Origin: Hwanghaeella grinnelliae
GTDB lineage: Bacteria; Pseudomonadota; Alphaproteobacteria; UBA8366; Aestuariispiraceae
Direction: 5' to 3'
Assembly: GCF_004005845.1 (NCBI RefSeq)
Contig: NZ_SADE01000004.1
Coordinates: forward strand, 434,001 to 498,000
DNA length: 64,000 nucleotides
Both the position numbers and the translations under genes were made by a program. This document shows positions 7,028 through 14,910 of this stretch, piece after piece. Each line of letters opens with the position of its first letter. Positions within the stretch are counted from its first letter, which is position 1. Under the pieces are notes generated by a model. It was not told the origin of the DNA. It was given only the letters and a program-made list of their open reading frames with translations, and made no database searches.

Positions 7028-10000
7028 ATGACTGAAGAAATTGCCGTCATCTCGATGAGCTGCCGTTTCCCCGGTGGAGCGGATTCGCCTGAGGCGTTTT
7101 GGGAAAACATGCTGTCGGGTGTCGATGCCATCAGCCGTGTGCCCGAGGAACGGTTCAACATCGACCGCTTCTATGACGCGAATGTCAGGAAGAATGGTGA
7201 GAGCTATACGGACAAGGGTGGGTTTATTGATTGGGATCCCGCCCAATTCGACCCCATACCATTCAAGATATCGCCGCGTGAGGCTGCGTATATGGATCCT
7301 CAGCAAAGATTGCTACTTGAGGAATGCGCCAATCTGTTTCGTCGTGCGGGATATTCCCAGGAGAAGGTCGCCGGCAGCACTATGGGAGTCTTCGTCGGTG
7401 GCTTTTGTGTTGATAATTTACTGCTGCGGTTGAGCCCGTTCAATCGCGACAATATCCAAGCCCATACTGCCACGGGGTCGGCGCTGACCATGCTGGCCAA
7501 CCGGGTGTCGCATGTGTTCGATCTGCATGGGCCCAGCTTTGCGGTCGATACTGCATGCTCCTCTTCCTTGGTCGCACTGCACCAGGCCGTACAGAGCCTG
7601 CAATGCGGCGATTGTCCCATTGCGATCGTGGCCGGCGTAAATGTGATCATGGCGCCGGAATACTTCCTCGTCATGTCCAAGGGACGCTTCCTGTCCCCAA
7701 ATGGAAGATGCGCCAGTTTCGATGCGGAAGCGGACGGGTATGCGCGCGGTGAAGGCTGCGGCGCGATCATGCTGAAGCCTTTGCAGGCGGCTCTTCGCGA
7801 CGGGGATACCGTCCTGGCGACAGTTGCCGGTAGCGGTGTGAACCAGGACGGCCGCACCCGCGGCATAACGGTGCCGAGCCGCGACTCGCAAACCGATCTG
7901 ATGCGGACGGTTCTGAAAAAATCAGCTGTTGCCTCCAGGGAAATTTCCTATGTCGAGGCACATGGGACGGGAACACAGGCAGGCGATGTCGCAGAGGCTG
8001 GGGCATTGCAATCCGTCTTGGGTGACAGCCGCAGCAATGAGGACGACCCGGTTTTGGTTGGGTCGGTCAAATCGCAGATCGGCCATCTTGAGGCGGCCGC
8101 GGGAATTGCCGGCGTTATCAAGGCAATCCTGGTACTGCAGCATCGCGAAATTCCCGCCAATCTTCACTTGAATACGCCGAACCCGAACCTGCCATGGGAC
8201 AACCGCTGCAAGGTCGTCGTAGACAGACAGCCGCTTCCTGAAGGAGAAGCGCCAGCCACCGTCCTTGTAAATTCTTTTGGATACGGTGGCACAAATGCAA
8301 TGGCTCTTCTCCGGCAACATGGTGTGTCGGCGGTCCCGTCCAAACCGATTGCGTCGGATGTTCCGATTCCGTTGGCCGCTTGGAGCGTGCAAGGGCTTCA
8401 GAACAGCGCCGCTGCCCTGTTGAAGGACCTTTCAGACGGGCCATACGCGTTACGCGATGTCCTTGCGACCAACGCTGCTACCGTCGTCCAGGCGCCCATT
8501 CGAGCGCTGTTGTGGGCGCGCGAAGTCGGAGAGTTGTCGGAAAAACTCTCAGAATTGATGACGGATGATCTCGGATACCGCGAGCCCACAAGGCAACCGC
8601 TGTGTTTCGTATATTCCGGGAATGGCCCTCATTGGTGGGGCATGGGTAAAGAACTCTACGAGTCGGAACCGGTGTATCGGGATATCCTGAACAGGATCGA
8701 CCGCACCTTTCAAGATCAAGCCGGATTCTCGTTTCTCGAGGCTATGGGCACATCGGGGAATCAAGACCGCATCGGCAGGACCGATATCAATCAGCCTGCC
8801 GGGTTTGCTCTCCAGGTTGCACTGACAGGTCTGTTGCGCCATCGCGGCATTCGGCCTGACGCCGTGCTCGGGCACTCACTGGGGGAAGTTGCGGCGTTCC
8901 ACGCCGCTGGATTATTGTCGCTGGAAGATGCCGTTAAAGTCGTCCATCACCGCAGCCGCCTTCAAGCGTCGCTTGCGGGGCGGGGCGCGATGTTGGCGAC
9001 AGCGCTGGACCAGGCAGGGGCCGAAGCTCTCCTTTCCGAATACCCGGACGTCGACATCGCTGCCGTGAATAGCGACAGCTTGGTGACTTTTTCAGGGGCG
9101 GAAGCCGAACTGGACAAAGTTGCCCATTCGCTTGGCGAGCGGAACATCTTTCACCGCTATTTACCCGTGGACATCGCTTTCCATAGCCGACAAATGGCTG
9201 AAATAGAGCGCGAGTTGTCAGACTGTTTGGCAAATGTGCAATTTCTCCAACCGGAGATACCGCTATTTTCAACCGTGACGGGGGCGGGTTTCAACGGTGC
9301 GATCGCACCTGACGACTATTGGCGGATGAACATTCGCCAACCGGTTCTTTTCCGGGACGGGATGGCCGCAATGCTGGGCCATATTGGCGGCGACGTCGTT
9401 GAAGTCGGGCCGCACCCGGTACTAGCCGGTCCCATCCAGGATATCGTATTCAATACTCAAAGCACGACATCGGTCACCCATACGCTTGAACGCGAGGTCG
9501 GGGAAGGGGAACGGCTACAGAGCCTGATAGGGACGCTGTACAAAAACGGTCAGGATCCCGATTGGTCGTCCTGGTACACGGGAAGCAAGGTTGTGCCCTT
9601 GACGAAACCCGTTCCCACGCACGCCCACCGGTGGGTTGAATCCAATCTTTCCCGGCAGTACCGGCACGGAACAGGTGCCTCACCCTTCACAGGGCAGCGT
9701 ATCGACACGCCGGGCGCTGTTTGGAACACGGCGTTGACGGAACGCTTGTTTCCATGGATGAACGACCATGTTTTCCGCGGAAGCGCCGCATTTCCCGCTT
9801 CTGGCTATGTTGCCGCATTCCTGAGTTGTCTTAAGGAGGCTCAAGCGGCGGACCAGCCCGTCGGCCTGAAGAACATAACTTTTCATTCCCTTTGGCTGCT
9901 GAATGGCCGCGACAATTTCCAACTGTTTACCCAATTTGAGGCAGAGACCGGCAAACTAGCCGTTTTCGGCGGCGTTAGGTCTGAACAATACAGTCAGGTA

Positions 10001-12556
10001 CTTCAGGCCTCTGGATGGCTGTCGTCGAATCCTCCGACACCAGTGAATTGGCCCGCGCATCGTGAGCGGTTTTCGATTGATCGCGAGTCGTTCTATGGGG
10101 CGGCACTGCAGCGTGGACTGGCATACGGGCAGTCTTTCCGCGTTCTGGACGATATTTCGGTTGGCGAAAACACAGTCCAGGCAGAACTGCGCTTCGAAGA
10201 AGCGGATGCTTGGGACCTCTTTCCCCCACTCCTGGACGGCGCCTTCCACGCAACTCTCGCTGTTTTGACGGAAGGCCGGGCAGCCGCTGATACCTTCGTT
10301 CCAATCCGAATTGGAACGCTGCTCTCGCTAAAACCGGCGACCGATTTCGCCAGAGTTCATATTGCTATCCGGGACCGAAACGCGCGCAAGGTCGTGGTGG
10401 ATCTTCGGATCGTCGATCGGGACGGCGAGGATTGTCTTCTGCTGCGCGATGTCGAGTATTCTATGATCCCCGCCACGCATGAAACGCGGGTAGATGCCTT
10501 TGTCGAGACATGGGATGCCCTGGACGAGGGAAGCGCGGCCCGCTTCGCCGATGCTGCGGTCGAGGATATCCGGATGGTGAGCGCCGGCTGGCTTGAGGAC
10601 CGGACCGCGTTTGAAACATTGCTTTTCGATGTGTTGATCCCTGCTATGACCAGCACGCCGGACAAACGGTTACGCCTGGTCGTGGAGACGGAAGGAAAGG
10701 ATCCAGGCGCGCTCGCCAATATGTGCATGGGGTTGGTGCGTGTCGCGGACAGGGAATACGCTGGCGACCGGCTATCTGTCGTATTCGGCCTCAGGACCGC
10801 GCTGGAACGGTTCGAGAGTGTTTGGCGCAGCACTAAAAGCCCAATCCTGAAAGTCGCGGATGAGGGTTGTTTCGCCCCGACCCTGCGGATTTTGCCGGAT
10901 GAACCGCCCCGGTCGGTCCCACCGATCGGGAAGCAGCAGGTCTATTTCGACTGGCCATTGGGGTCGGCGCCGCCGGTTGCGGGGGGACTTGATTGCGAGT
11001 CCGACTGGGAAATGACGGCGGCGACCAAATGCGCGTTGCTCGGTTGGCATCTTGCACAGGTGCAGAGGCACGGAGAATGCCGGCTTGCCCTGGTGAGAAA
11101 ACCCGACCGGCGCTTCATATCGGTGGACGATACACCAACCCTTTCCCTGCCGGAGCATGATGCTTTTGCGCAAACCTGCATGGCGTTGTTCTCACAAGTT
11201 GTGGCGGCAATGCTGCCAAAGTCGGGGGCGGTGATGGTCATCGGCAACCACCCAATGCTTGATGCCGTGTTGAGGACTTTGGCACTTACAGCGACAGACA
11301 CCCCAAATTCAGGCGATACCGTGCTTCGGCTATCCGGTGCATTGCCGGATAACCTTCCGGAGGGATTGCTCATCGTCGATCTGGGGGACGATCCCTTGAT
11401 GGCGGACGGAATACCGATTTGGCGCCCGGATCTTGCCGCGCGTGTCAAACAGGCTATCGATGCTTACGCCGCGGCACCCGCTGGCGGGAAAGAACCGCTT
11501 TCGGAGTCTCTATGGACGAGGATTGCCACCGATGATCTAGCCGTTCCCCCGGTTTTCTCGTTCCGGGGAGAAACCGTTCTGGTCGCCGGCGGTTCCGGCG
11601 GCTTCGGCCTGGCCTTCGCCAAATGGGCTTTGTTGAAAGGGGCGGGACGGGTTGTCGTGCTCAGTCGATCCGGAAAGTTTGCAGACGAGGCTGGAGCAAT
11701 TCCGAAAAAGATGGAGATCCATAAGGTCGATATCTGTATCGAGGCGGAGGTTAAAGCGTTCTTTGAGCAGCAGAAAACACATGAACTGCCGATACGTCAT
11801 GTTTTTCACAGTGCCGCTGTACTGAACGACCAAACGATCGCTGAACTCGACAGGCACGGGTACGAAACCGTGATGGCGCCGAAAACCGATGGCGCGGCAT
11901 TGTTGGATAAGTATTCAAGGGATCTCGGGCTGAAGCGTTTTGTCGTCTTCTCTTCCGTCACCAGCGCGTTGGGAAATAGCGGGCAGGTCGCCTATGCAGT
12001 CGCCAACAGAATGCTCGAAGACTTGGTTCAGCAGCGCAATGCATGCGGTCTGCCAGGATTGGCCGTTCAGTGGGGGCCAATCGAAGATGTCGGGCTTTTG
12101 GCTAGGGACCGGAAATTAGTCCGTTTGTTGGCCAAACAAGGGATGGGCACGATATCAAGTGCGGAAGCTTTTGCCCGGCTGGAGCATGATCTTCTCTTGG
12201 ACAGGAAGGGTGTCGTGGCCGTCTACCGGGCTATGGAGGCGAAAGCCGATCCTGATGATTACCGCTCCGAAGGGAAATGGAGGGATCTTGAAGGCCTTTC
12301 CTATCAAGGGCGCGTTGATGCCCTTCGGACGATTTCCGTATCGATACTGTCGGAAGTGCTCAAACGGCCGCCCGATGATTTCCCGGTCGATACGCCGCTA
12401 TCCGAACTTGGCATCGACTCTCTGCTAGCGTTGGAAGCGCTGTTGGAACATGAACGGGTTTTAGGCATTCGCGTCCCCATGCCTTTGTTTCTGGGGCACC
12501 TCTCCGTGATAGAGGTGTGCAAACAGGTCGCGCGCTTGGAACCTTCAACTGACTAA
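7028..12556 (+). CDS. Type I polyketide synthase, KS-AT-DH-KR-ACP
   Basis: An 1842-residue single-module synthase. The ketosynthase (1-430) has the full triad Cys177 (DTACSSS), His312 (EAHGTGT) and His353 (IGHLEAAAG). The acyltransferase has Ser617 in GHSLGEV and an AFHS motif later in the domain, which favours malonyl-CoA. The dehydratase has His914 in an HxxxGxxxxP motif and Asp1070 in LLDGAFH. The ketoreductase has GGSGGFG and Tyr1656 in VAYAVAN. The carrier has Ser1798 in GIDSL. No enoylreductase or thioesterase is seen, so one round would give an alpha,beta-unsaturated acyl-ACP needing another protein for release. The FAAL gene lies 5 bases upstream, so the starter is probably the acyl-ACP made there. 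One or several rounds cannot be told from sequence. Confidence 0.95.
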   Translation: MTEEIAVISMSCRFPGGADSPEAFWENMLSGVDAISRVPEERFNIDRFYDANVRKNGESYTDKGGFIDWDPAQFDPIPFKISPREAAYMDPQQRLLLEECANLFRRAGYSQEKVAGSTMGVFVGGFCVDNLLLRLSPFNRDNIQAHTATGSALTMLANRVSHVFDLHGPSFAVDTACSSSLVALHQAVQSLQCGDCPIAIVAGVNVIMAPEYFLVMSKGRFLSPNGRCASFDAEADGYARGEGCGAIMLKPLQAALRDGDTVLATVAGSGVNQDGRTRGITVPSRDSQTDLMRTVLKKSAVASREISYVEAHGTGTQAGDVAEAGALQSVLGDSRSNEDDPVLVGSVKSQIGHLEAAAGIAGVIKAILVLQHREIPANLHLNTPNPNLPWDNRCKVVVDRQPLPEGEAPATVLVNSFGYGGTNAMALLRQHGVSAVPSKPIASDVPIPLAAWSVQGLQNSAAALLKDLSDGPYALRDVLATNAATVVQAPIRALLWAREVGELSEKLSELMTDDLGYREPTRQPLCFVYSGNGPHWWGMGKELYESEPVYRDILNRIDRTFQDQAGFSFLEAMGTSGNQDRIGRTDINQPAGFALQVALTGLLRHRGIRPDAVLGHSLGEVAAFHAAGLLSLEDAVKVVHHRSRLQASLAGRGAMLATALDQAGAEALLSEYPDVDIAAVNSDSLVTFSGAEAELDKVAHSLGERNIFHRYLPVDIAFHSRQMAEIERELSDCLANVQFLQPEIPLFSTVTGAGFNGAIAPDDYWRMNIRQPVLFRDGMAAMLGHIGGDVVEVGPHPVLAGPIQDIVFNTQSTTSVTHTLEREVGEGERLQSLIGTLYKNGQDPDWSSWYTGSKVVPLTKPVPTHAHRWVESNLSRQYRHGTGASPFTGQRIDTPGAVWNTALTERLFPWMNDHVFRGSAAFPASGYVAAFLSCLKEAQAADQPVGLKNITFHSLWLLNGRDNFQLFTQFEAETGKLAVFGGVRSEQYSQVLQASGWLSSNPPTPVNWPAHRERFSIDRESFYGAALQRGLAYGQSFRVLDDISVGENTVQAELRFEEADAWDLFPPLLDGAFHATLAVLTEGRAAADTFVPIRIGTLLSLKPATDFARVHIAIRDRNARKVVVDLRIVDRDGEDCLLLRDVEYSMIPATHETRVDAFVETWDALDEGSAARFADAAVEDIRMVSAGWLEDRTAFETLLFDVLIPAMTSTPDKRLRLVVETEGKDPGALANMCMGLVRVADREYAGDRLSVVFGLRTALERFESVWRSTKSPILKVADEGCFAPTLRILPDEPPRSVPPIGKQQVYFDWPLGSAPPVAGGLDCESDWEMTAATKCALLGWHLAQVQRHGECRLALVRKPDRRFISVDDTPTLSLPEHDAFAQTCMALFSQVVAAMLPKSGAVMVIGNHPMLDAVLRTLALTATDTPNSGDTVLRLSGALPDNLPEGLLIVDLGDDPLMADGIPIWRPDLAARVKQAIDAYAAAPAGGKEPLSESLWTRIATDDLAVPPVFSFRGETVLVAGGSGGFGLAFAKWALLKGAGRVVVLSRSGKFADEAGAIPKKMEIHKVDICIEAEVKAFFEQQKTHELPIRHVFHSAAVLNDQTIAELDRHGYETVMAPKTDGAALLDKYSRDLGLKRFVVFSSVTSALGNSGQVAYAVANRMLEDLVQQRNACGLPGLAVQWGPIEDVGLLARDRKLVRLLAKQGMGTISSAEAFARLEHDLLLDRKGVVAVYRAMEAKADPDDYRSEGKWRDLEGLSYQGRVDALRTISVSILSEVLKRPPDDFPVDTPLSELGIDSLLALEALLEHERVLGIRVPMPLFLGHLSVIEVCKQVARLEPSTD

Positions 12557-12922
12557 GTATTCCAGTGCGCCCGGTAGGGTCGGCACTACGGTTCCAGGAC
12601 TGGGGCCGTCGCGCTAACCCGTAGTTCTAGATCAATTGACGATGAGAGTAGAATGTATAGCGGCACGTTTGTGGGGATGTTTCGTTCATTTTATGGGATA
12701 AGATGCCGGACGCGACTCGGATTGGATCATTGCCCCTGCCGTAGGAAAGCACCGGGCAATTTTGCCGAAATCAGTTTGGCAAAATAGGCTACAATGCTAT
12801 GCATTCCTGTGGAGAGGAACGTTTTCAAACGTATGGCAATTGCTTATCTATATGTGTCCCTGCTTGAAGGGATGAGCAACGCCTGGAGCGAAAGTCCAAT
12901 CAGCAAGGCCTGAAAAGGCGGA
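12557..12922. other. Intergenic region between convergent operons
   Basis: This 366-base gap lies between the end of the PKS gene and the end of the opposite-strand operon. I see no convincing ORF, RNA or strong hairpin with a T-run on either strand. Only a short GCCT-GAAA-AGGC stem near 12910 could help end the - strand operon. It is less GC-rich than the neighbouring genes. Confidence 0.5.
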
Positions 12923-13159
12923 TTAGCTGTCATCCTTTCTGGTGTCCTGAGACTCCGGGATTTCAGGCTGCTCTGAAATCTCTTGGCCTTCTGGGTCCTC
13001 GAGGATTTCCTCAAGGACCTGGATCGCGCCCGATATCCGCAGCAGCCGTTCACGCAGGCCGGCGGCCTCCGACTCGAGTTGGCTCAGCATGGTCTCGCCC
13101 CTGGCATATTCCTCGCGGAGTTCCGCCAGCCGGTTACCTACTGCAACGTCCTTACTCAT
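12923..13159 (-). CDS. Small coiled-coil hypothetical protein
   Basis: A 78-residue, highly charged protein. Residues 8-55 carry heptad-like spacing of Leu, Ile and Ala (RLAELREEY, LSQLESEAAGLRERLL, IQVLEEILED), indicating one coiled-coil helix. The C-terminal 20 residues are Glu/Asp/Pro/Ser-rich and probably disordered. It begins 34 bases after the stop of the repeat-protein gene on the same strand, with GGGATAG as a ribosome site, so it is the last gene of the large operon. It may be an oligomerisation or adaptor subunit. No family is recognised. Confidence 0.7.
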   Translation of the reverse strand: MSKDVAVGNRLAELREEYARGETMLSQLESEAAGLRERLLRISGAIQVLEEILEDPEGQEISEQPEIPESQDTRKDDS

Positions 13160-13193
13160 CGTCTATCCCGCTTTAAATCTTGCATGCACTTTT

Positions 13194-14882
13194 TTACAAG
13201 TTGTGTAGTTTTCTGCCTTTGGTGGAGACGAAGAAGATAACCTTCTGATCCTTGCGTATCTGCAACTGAGTGCCGCCGCCCGTCGTAACGATGTCCCAAC
13301 CCTTACTCATCAATATTTCGCCGGTCAGATCTATGTTCCCCGAAACGGTCAACGCCCCCGTGGATGCTTTCCCCGAAACGGAGAGTGATCCCGCGGATGC
13401 TTTTCCTGATACGGAAAGTGATCTCGCAGATGCTTTTCCCGAAACGGAGAGTGATCCCGCAGATACTTTCCCTGATACGGCGAGTGACTTCGCCGAGGCG
13501 CTCCCCTTCACAGAAAGAGTGCCCGTGGATGTGGACTTTGATACGCTTAGCGCCCCGGTCGTATCGACGTTTCCGTATACACTGAGTGAAGTCAGGCCCG
13601 TTTTTCCGGCGACTATGCCGCCGGAGAAATTGGCGGTTGGGGCGCTCACTTTCTTTGCCTTCAGGGCACCCTCGACGCTTAATTTTCCAGAGACGGACTG
13701 ATCGCCCTCCACATGCAACCCGCGGGGTACGGTGATGTCGAGCCGGCCGAGCAGTTTCGCCTCTCGCCGGACATGAATCTCCGGCCGACTCTTTTCGTCG
13801 AGCAGCGCGCCATCCTCGCCGGCCGGCGAGAAGGACAAACGGGCATCTTCGCCACGCAGCTGCAATGGTTTGGTCAGGTGTATGTTTTCTTCGCGCAGCG
13901 CCATCGGTCCCAGTTTAATGGGAAGCTGCAGGTCTACGTCGTCGGTGCCCGGAATATCCTCGACGGTGATCAGAAGCTCGGCCTTGCCATCCCACGCCGT
14001 GGTGTGGAGTTGCAGGGTGAGATCGAGATGACCGCCGGGCGGCAGGACCGTTTCGCGCGTACAGAATATGCTATGCCGGTCGATGTCCCAGTGCTCGGGA
14101 TAGCTCTCGATCACCAGGCGACTACCGTCGGCCCCGAGCAATCCCCAATCGGCCCCGTGCCGGCCTGTCCGCCAGCCAAGGCGGATGCGGGTCGCGTCGT
14201 CAGGCCCACCCGACAGCGGCTGGGGCAGGCCGGAAATGTTCATCAGCCGGACCACGATGTGGTTCGGCGATATCCCGTCGTTCAAGACCTCGCGGCCGGA
14301 TTTGATCCCGGCGAAGAATGGACCGCCCAATGCGGTCGAGGCTTTTTCCGGTCGCGCCTTGAGGGCCGTTGGGGCGTGCCGGCGCAGGATGGGGAGATGA
14401 AGGGCGGCATCGCCTGAGATTTCTGTCAGCCGATCCTTTCCGACCCGATGCCAGAGACCTGCATAGCTGCCTTCCGCGCGCGTGGCCCGCGTGCCGCCCA
14501 CCGGGTCCGCGGTGAAGCCCGTCATCCGAATCCGGTGGGCCTCGCCAGGCCCCAGTTCATGACGGCCGACGCCGGCGAGGTCCAGGCGGAACAACCCGTT
14601 CCCGTCCTTTTCGGATCTCAACAGCCACGCCGCTTCGCTTTGCGGCGCCAGTGCGATCTTGTTGGGATCCACCAACACGCCGGCACGGAACCCCAGGGAA
14701 ACCTCGGCCCCTTCGATGATAACGGGAAGAGGGGTTCGGTTGGTGAGCGTCAATTCCATGACCTGCGGGGCGCCTGTGATGGAGAGCGCTTCCCAACCGG
14801 CGGTGTCGGCGAAGGTCATCTCGATGCCCGCGGTCTCCGGCCGCTCGCGGCTGGAGAAAAAAGGTATGTCGTGGATGATCAT
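13194..14882 (-). CDS. Large protein with C-terminal 11-residue repeats
   Basis: A 562-residue protein of unknown family. The start chosen is ATG 14882, which has a clear GGAGGGA site just upstream; an in-frame start at 14954 would run into the preceding gene. Residues 1-400 are beta-rich with Gly, Pro and hydrophobic alternation. From about residue 430 come eight units of roughly 11 residues with consensus xSLSVSGKASA, the pattern expected of a beta-helix or fibre shaft, followed by a 42-residue C-terminal cap with a TTGGGTQLQIRKDQ segment. No signal peptide is seen. It resembles the build of phage-tail or injection-system fibres, but no tail, sheath or baseplate gene is nearby, so that is only a structural analogy. 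Confidence 0.75.
   Translation of the reverse strand: MIIHDIPFFSSRERPETAGIEMTFADTAGWEALSITGAPQVMELTLTNRTPLPVIIEGAEVSLGFRAGVLVDPNKIALAPQSEAAWLLRSEKDGNGLFRLDLAGVGRHELGPGEAHRIRMTGFTADPVGGTRATRAEGSYAGLWHRVGKDRLTEISGDAALHLPILRRHAPTALKARPEKASTALGGPFFAGIKSGREVLNDGISPNHIVVRLMNISGLPQPLSGGPDDATRIRLGWRTGRHGADWGLLGADGSRLVIESYPEHWDIDRHSIFCTRETVLPPGGHLDLTLQLHTTAWDGKAELLITVEDIPGTDDVDLQLPIKLGPMALREENIHLTKPLQLRGEDARLSFSPAGEDGALLDEKSRPEIHVRREAKLLGRLDITVPRGLHVEGDQSVSGKLSVEGALKAKKVSAPTANFSGGIVAGKTGLTSLSVYGNVDTTGALSVSKSTSTGTLSVKGSASAKSLAVSGKVSAGSLSVSGKASARSLSVSGKASAGSLSVSGKASTGALTVSGNIDLTGEILMSKGWDIVTTGGGTQLQIRKDQKVIFFVSTKGRKLHNL
13323..13592 (-). repeat. Eight 33-36 bp in-frame repeats (beta-helix-like)
   Basis: The DNA encodes eight tandem units, mostly 11 codons, rich in Ser, Gly, Ala, Lys and Val. 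The middle copies are nearly identical (SLSVSGKASA followed by Arg or Gly) and the outer ones are diverged. Near-identity in the middle suggests recent unit duplication, so copy number may vary between strains. Confidence 0.85.
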
Positions 14883-14910
14883 CGTGTCCCTCCGTCCTGC
14901 CGATTGCCCA

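Noticed and set aside
13323..13592. Regular short repeats reminiscent of a CRISPR array
   Set aside because: Repeats are contiguous, in frame with a coding gene, have no unique spacers, and no cas gene is near.
13270..13701. + strand acidic repeat protein (Phe-Pro-Asp/Glu-Thr units)
   Set aside because: Produced by reading the 33-bp repeats of the - strand gene backwards; no ribosome site or context supports it.
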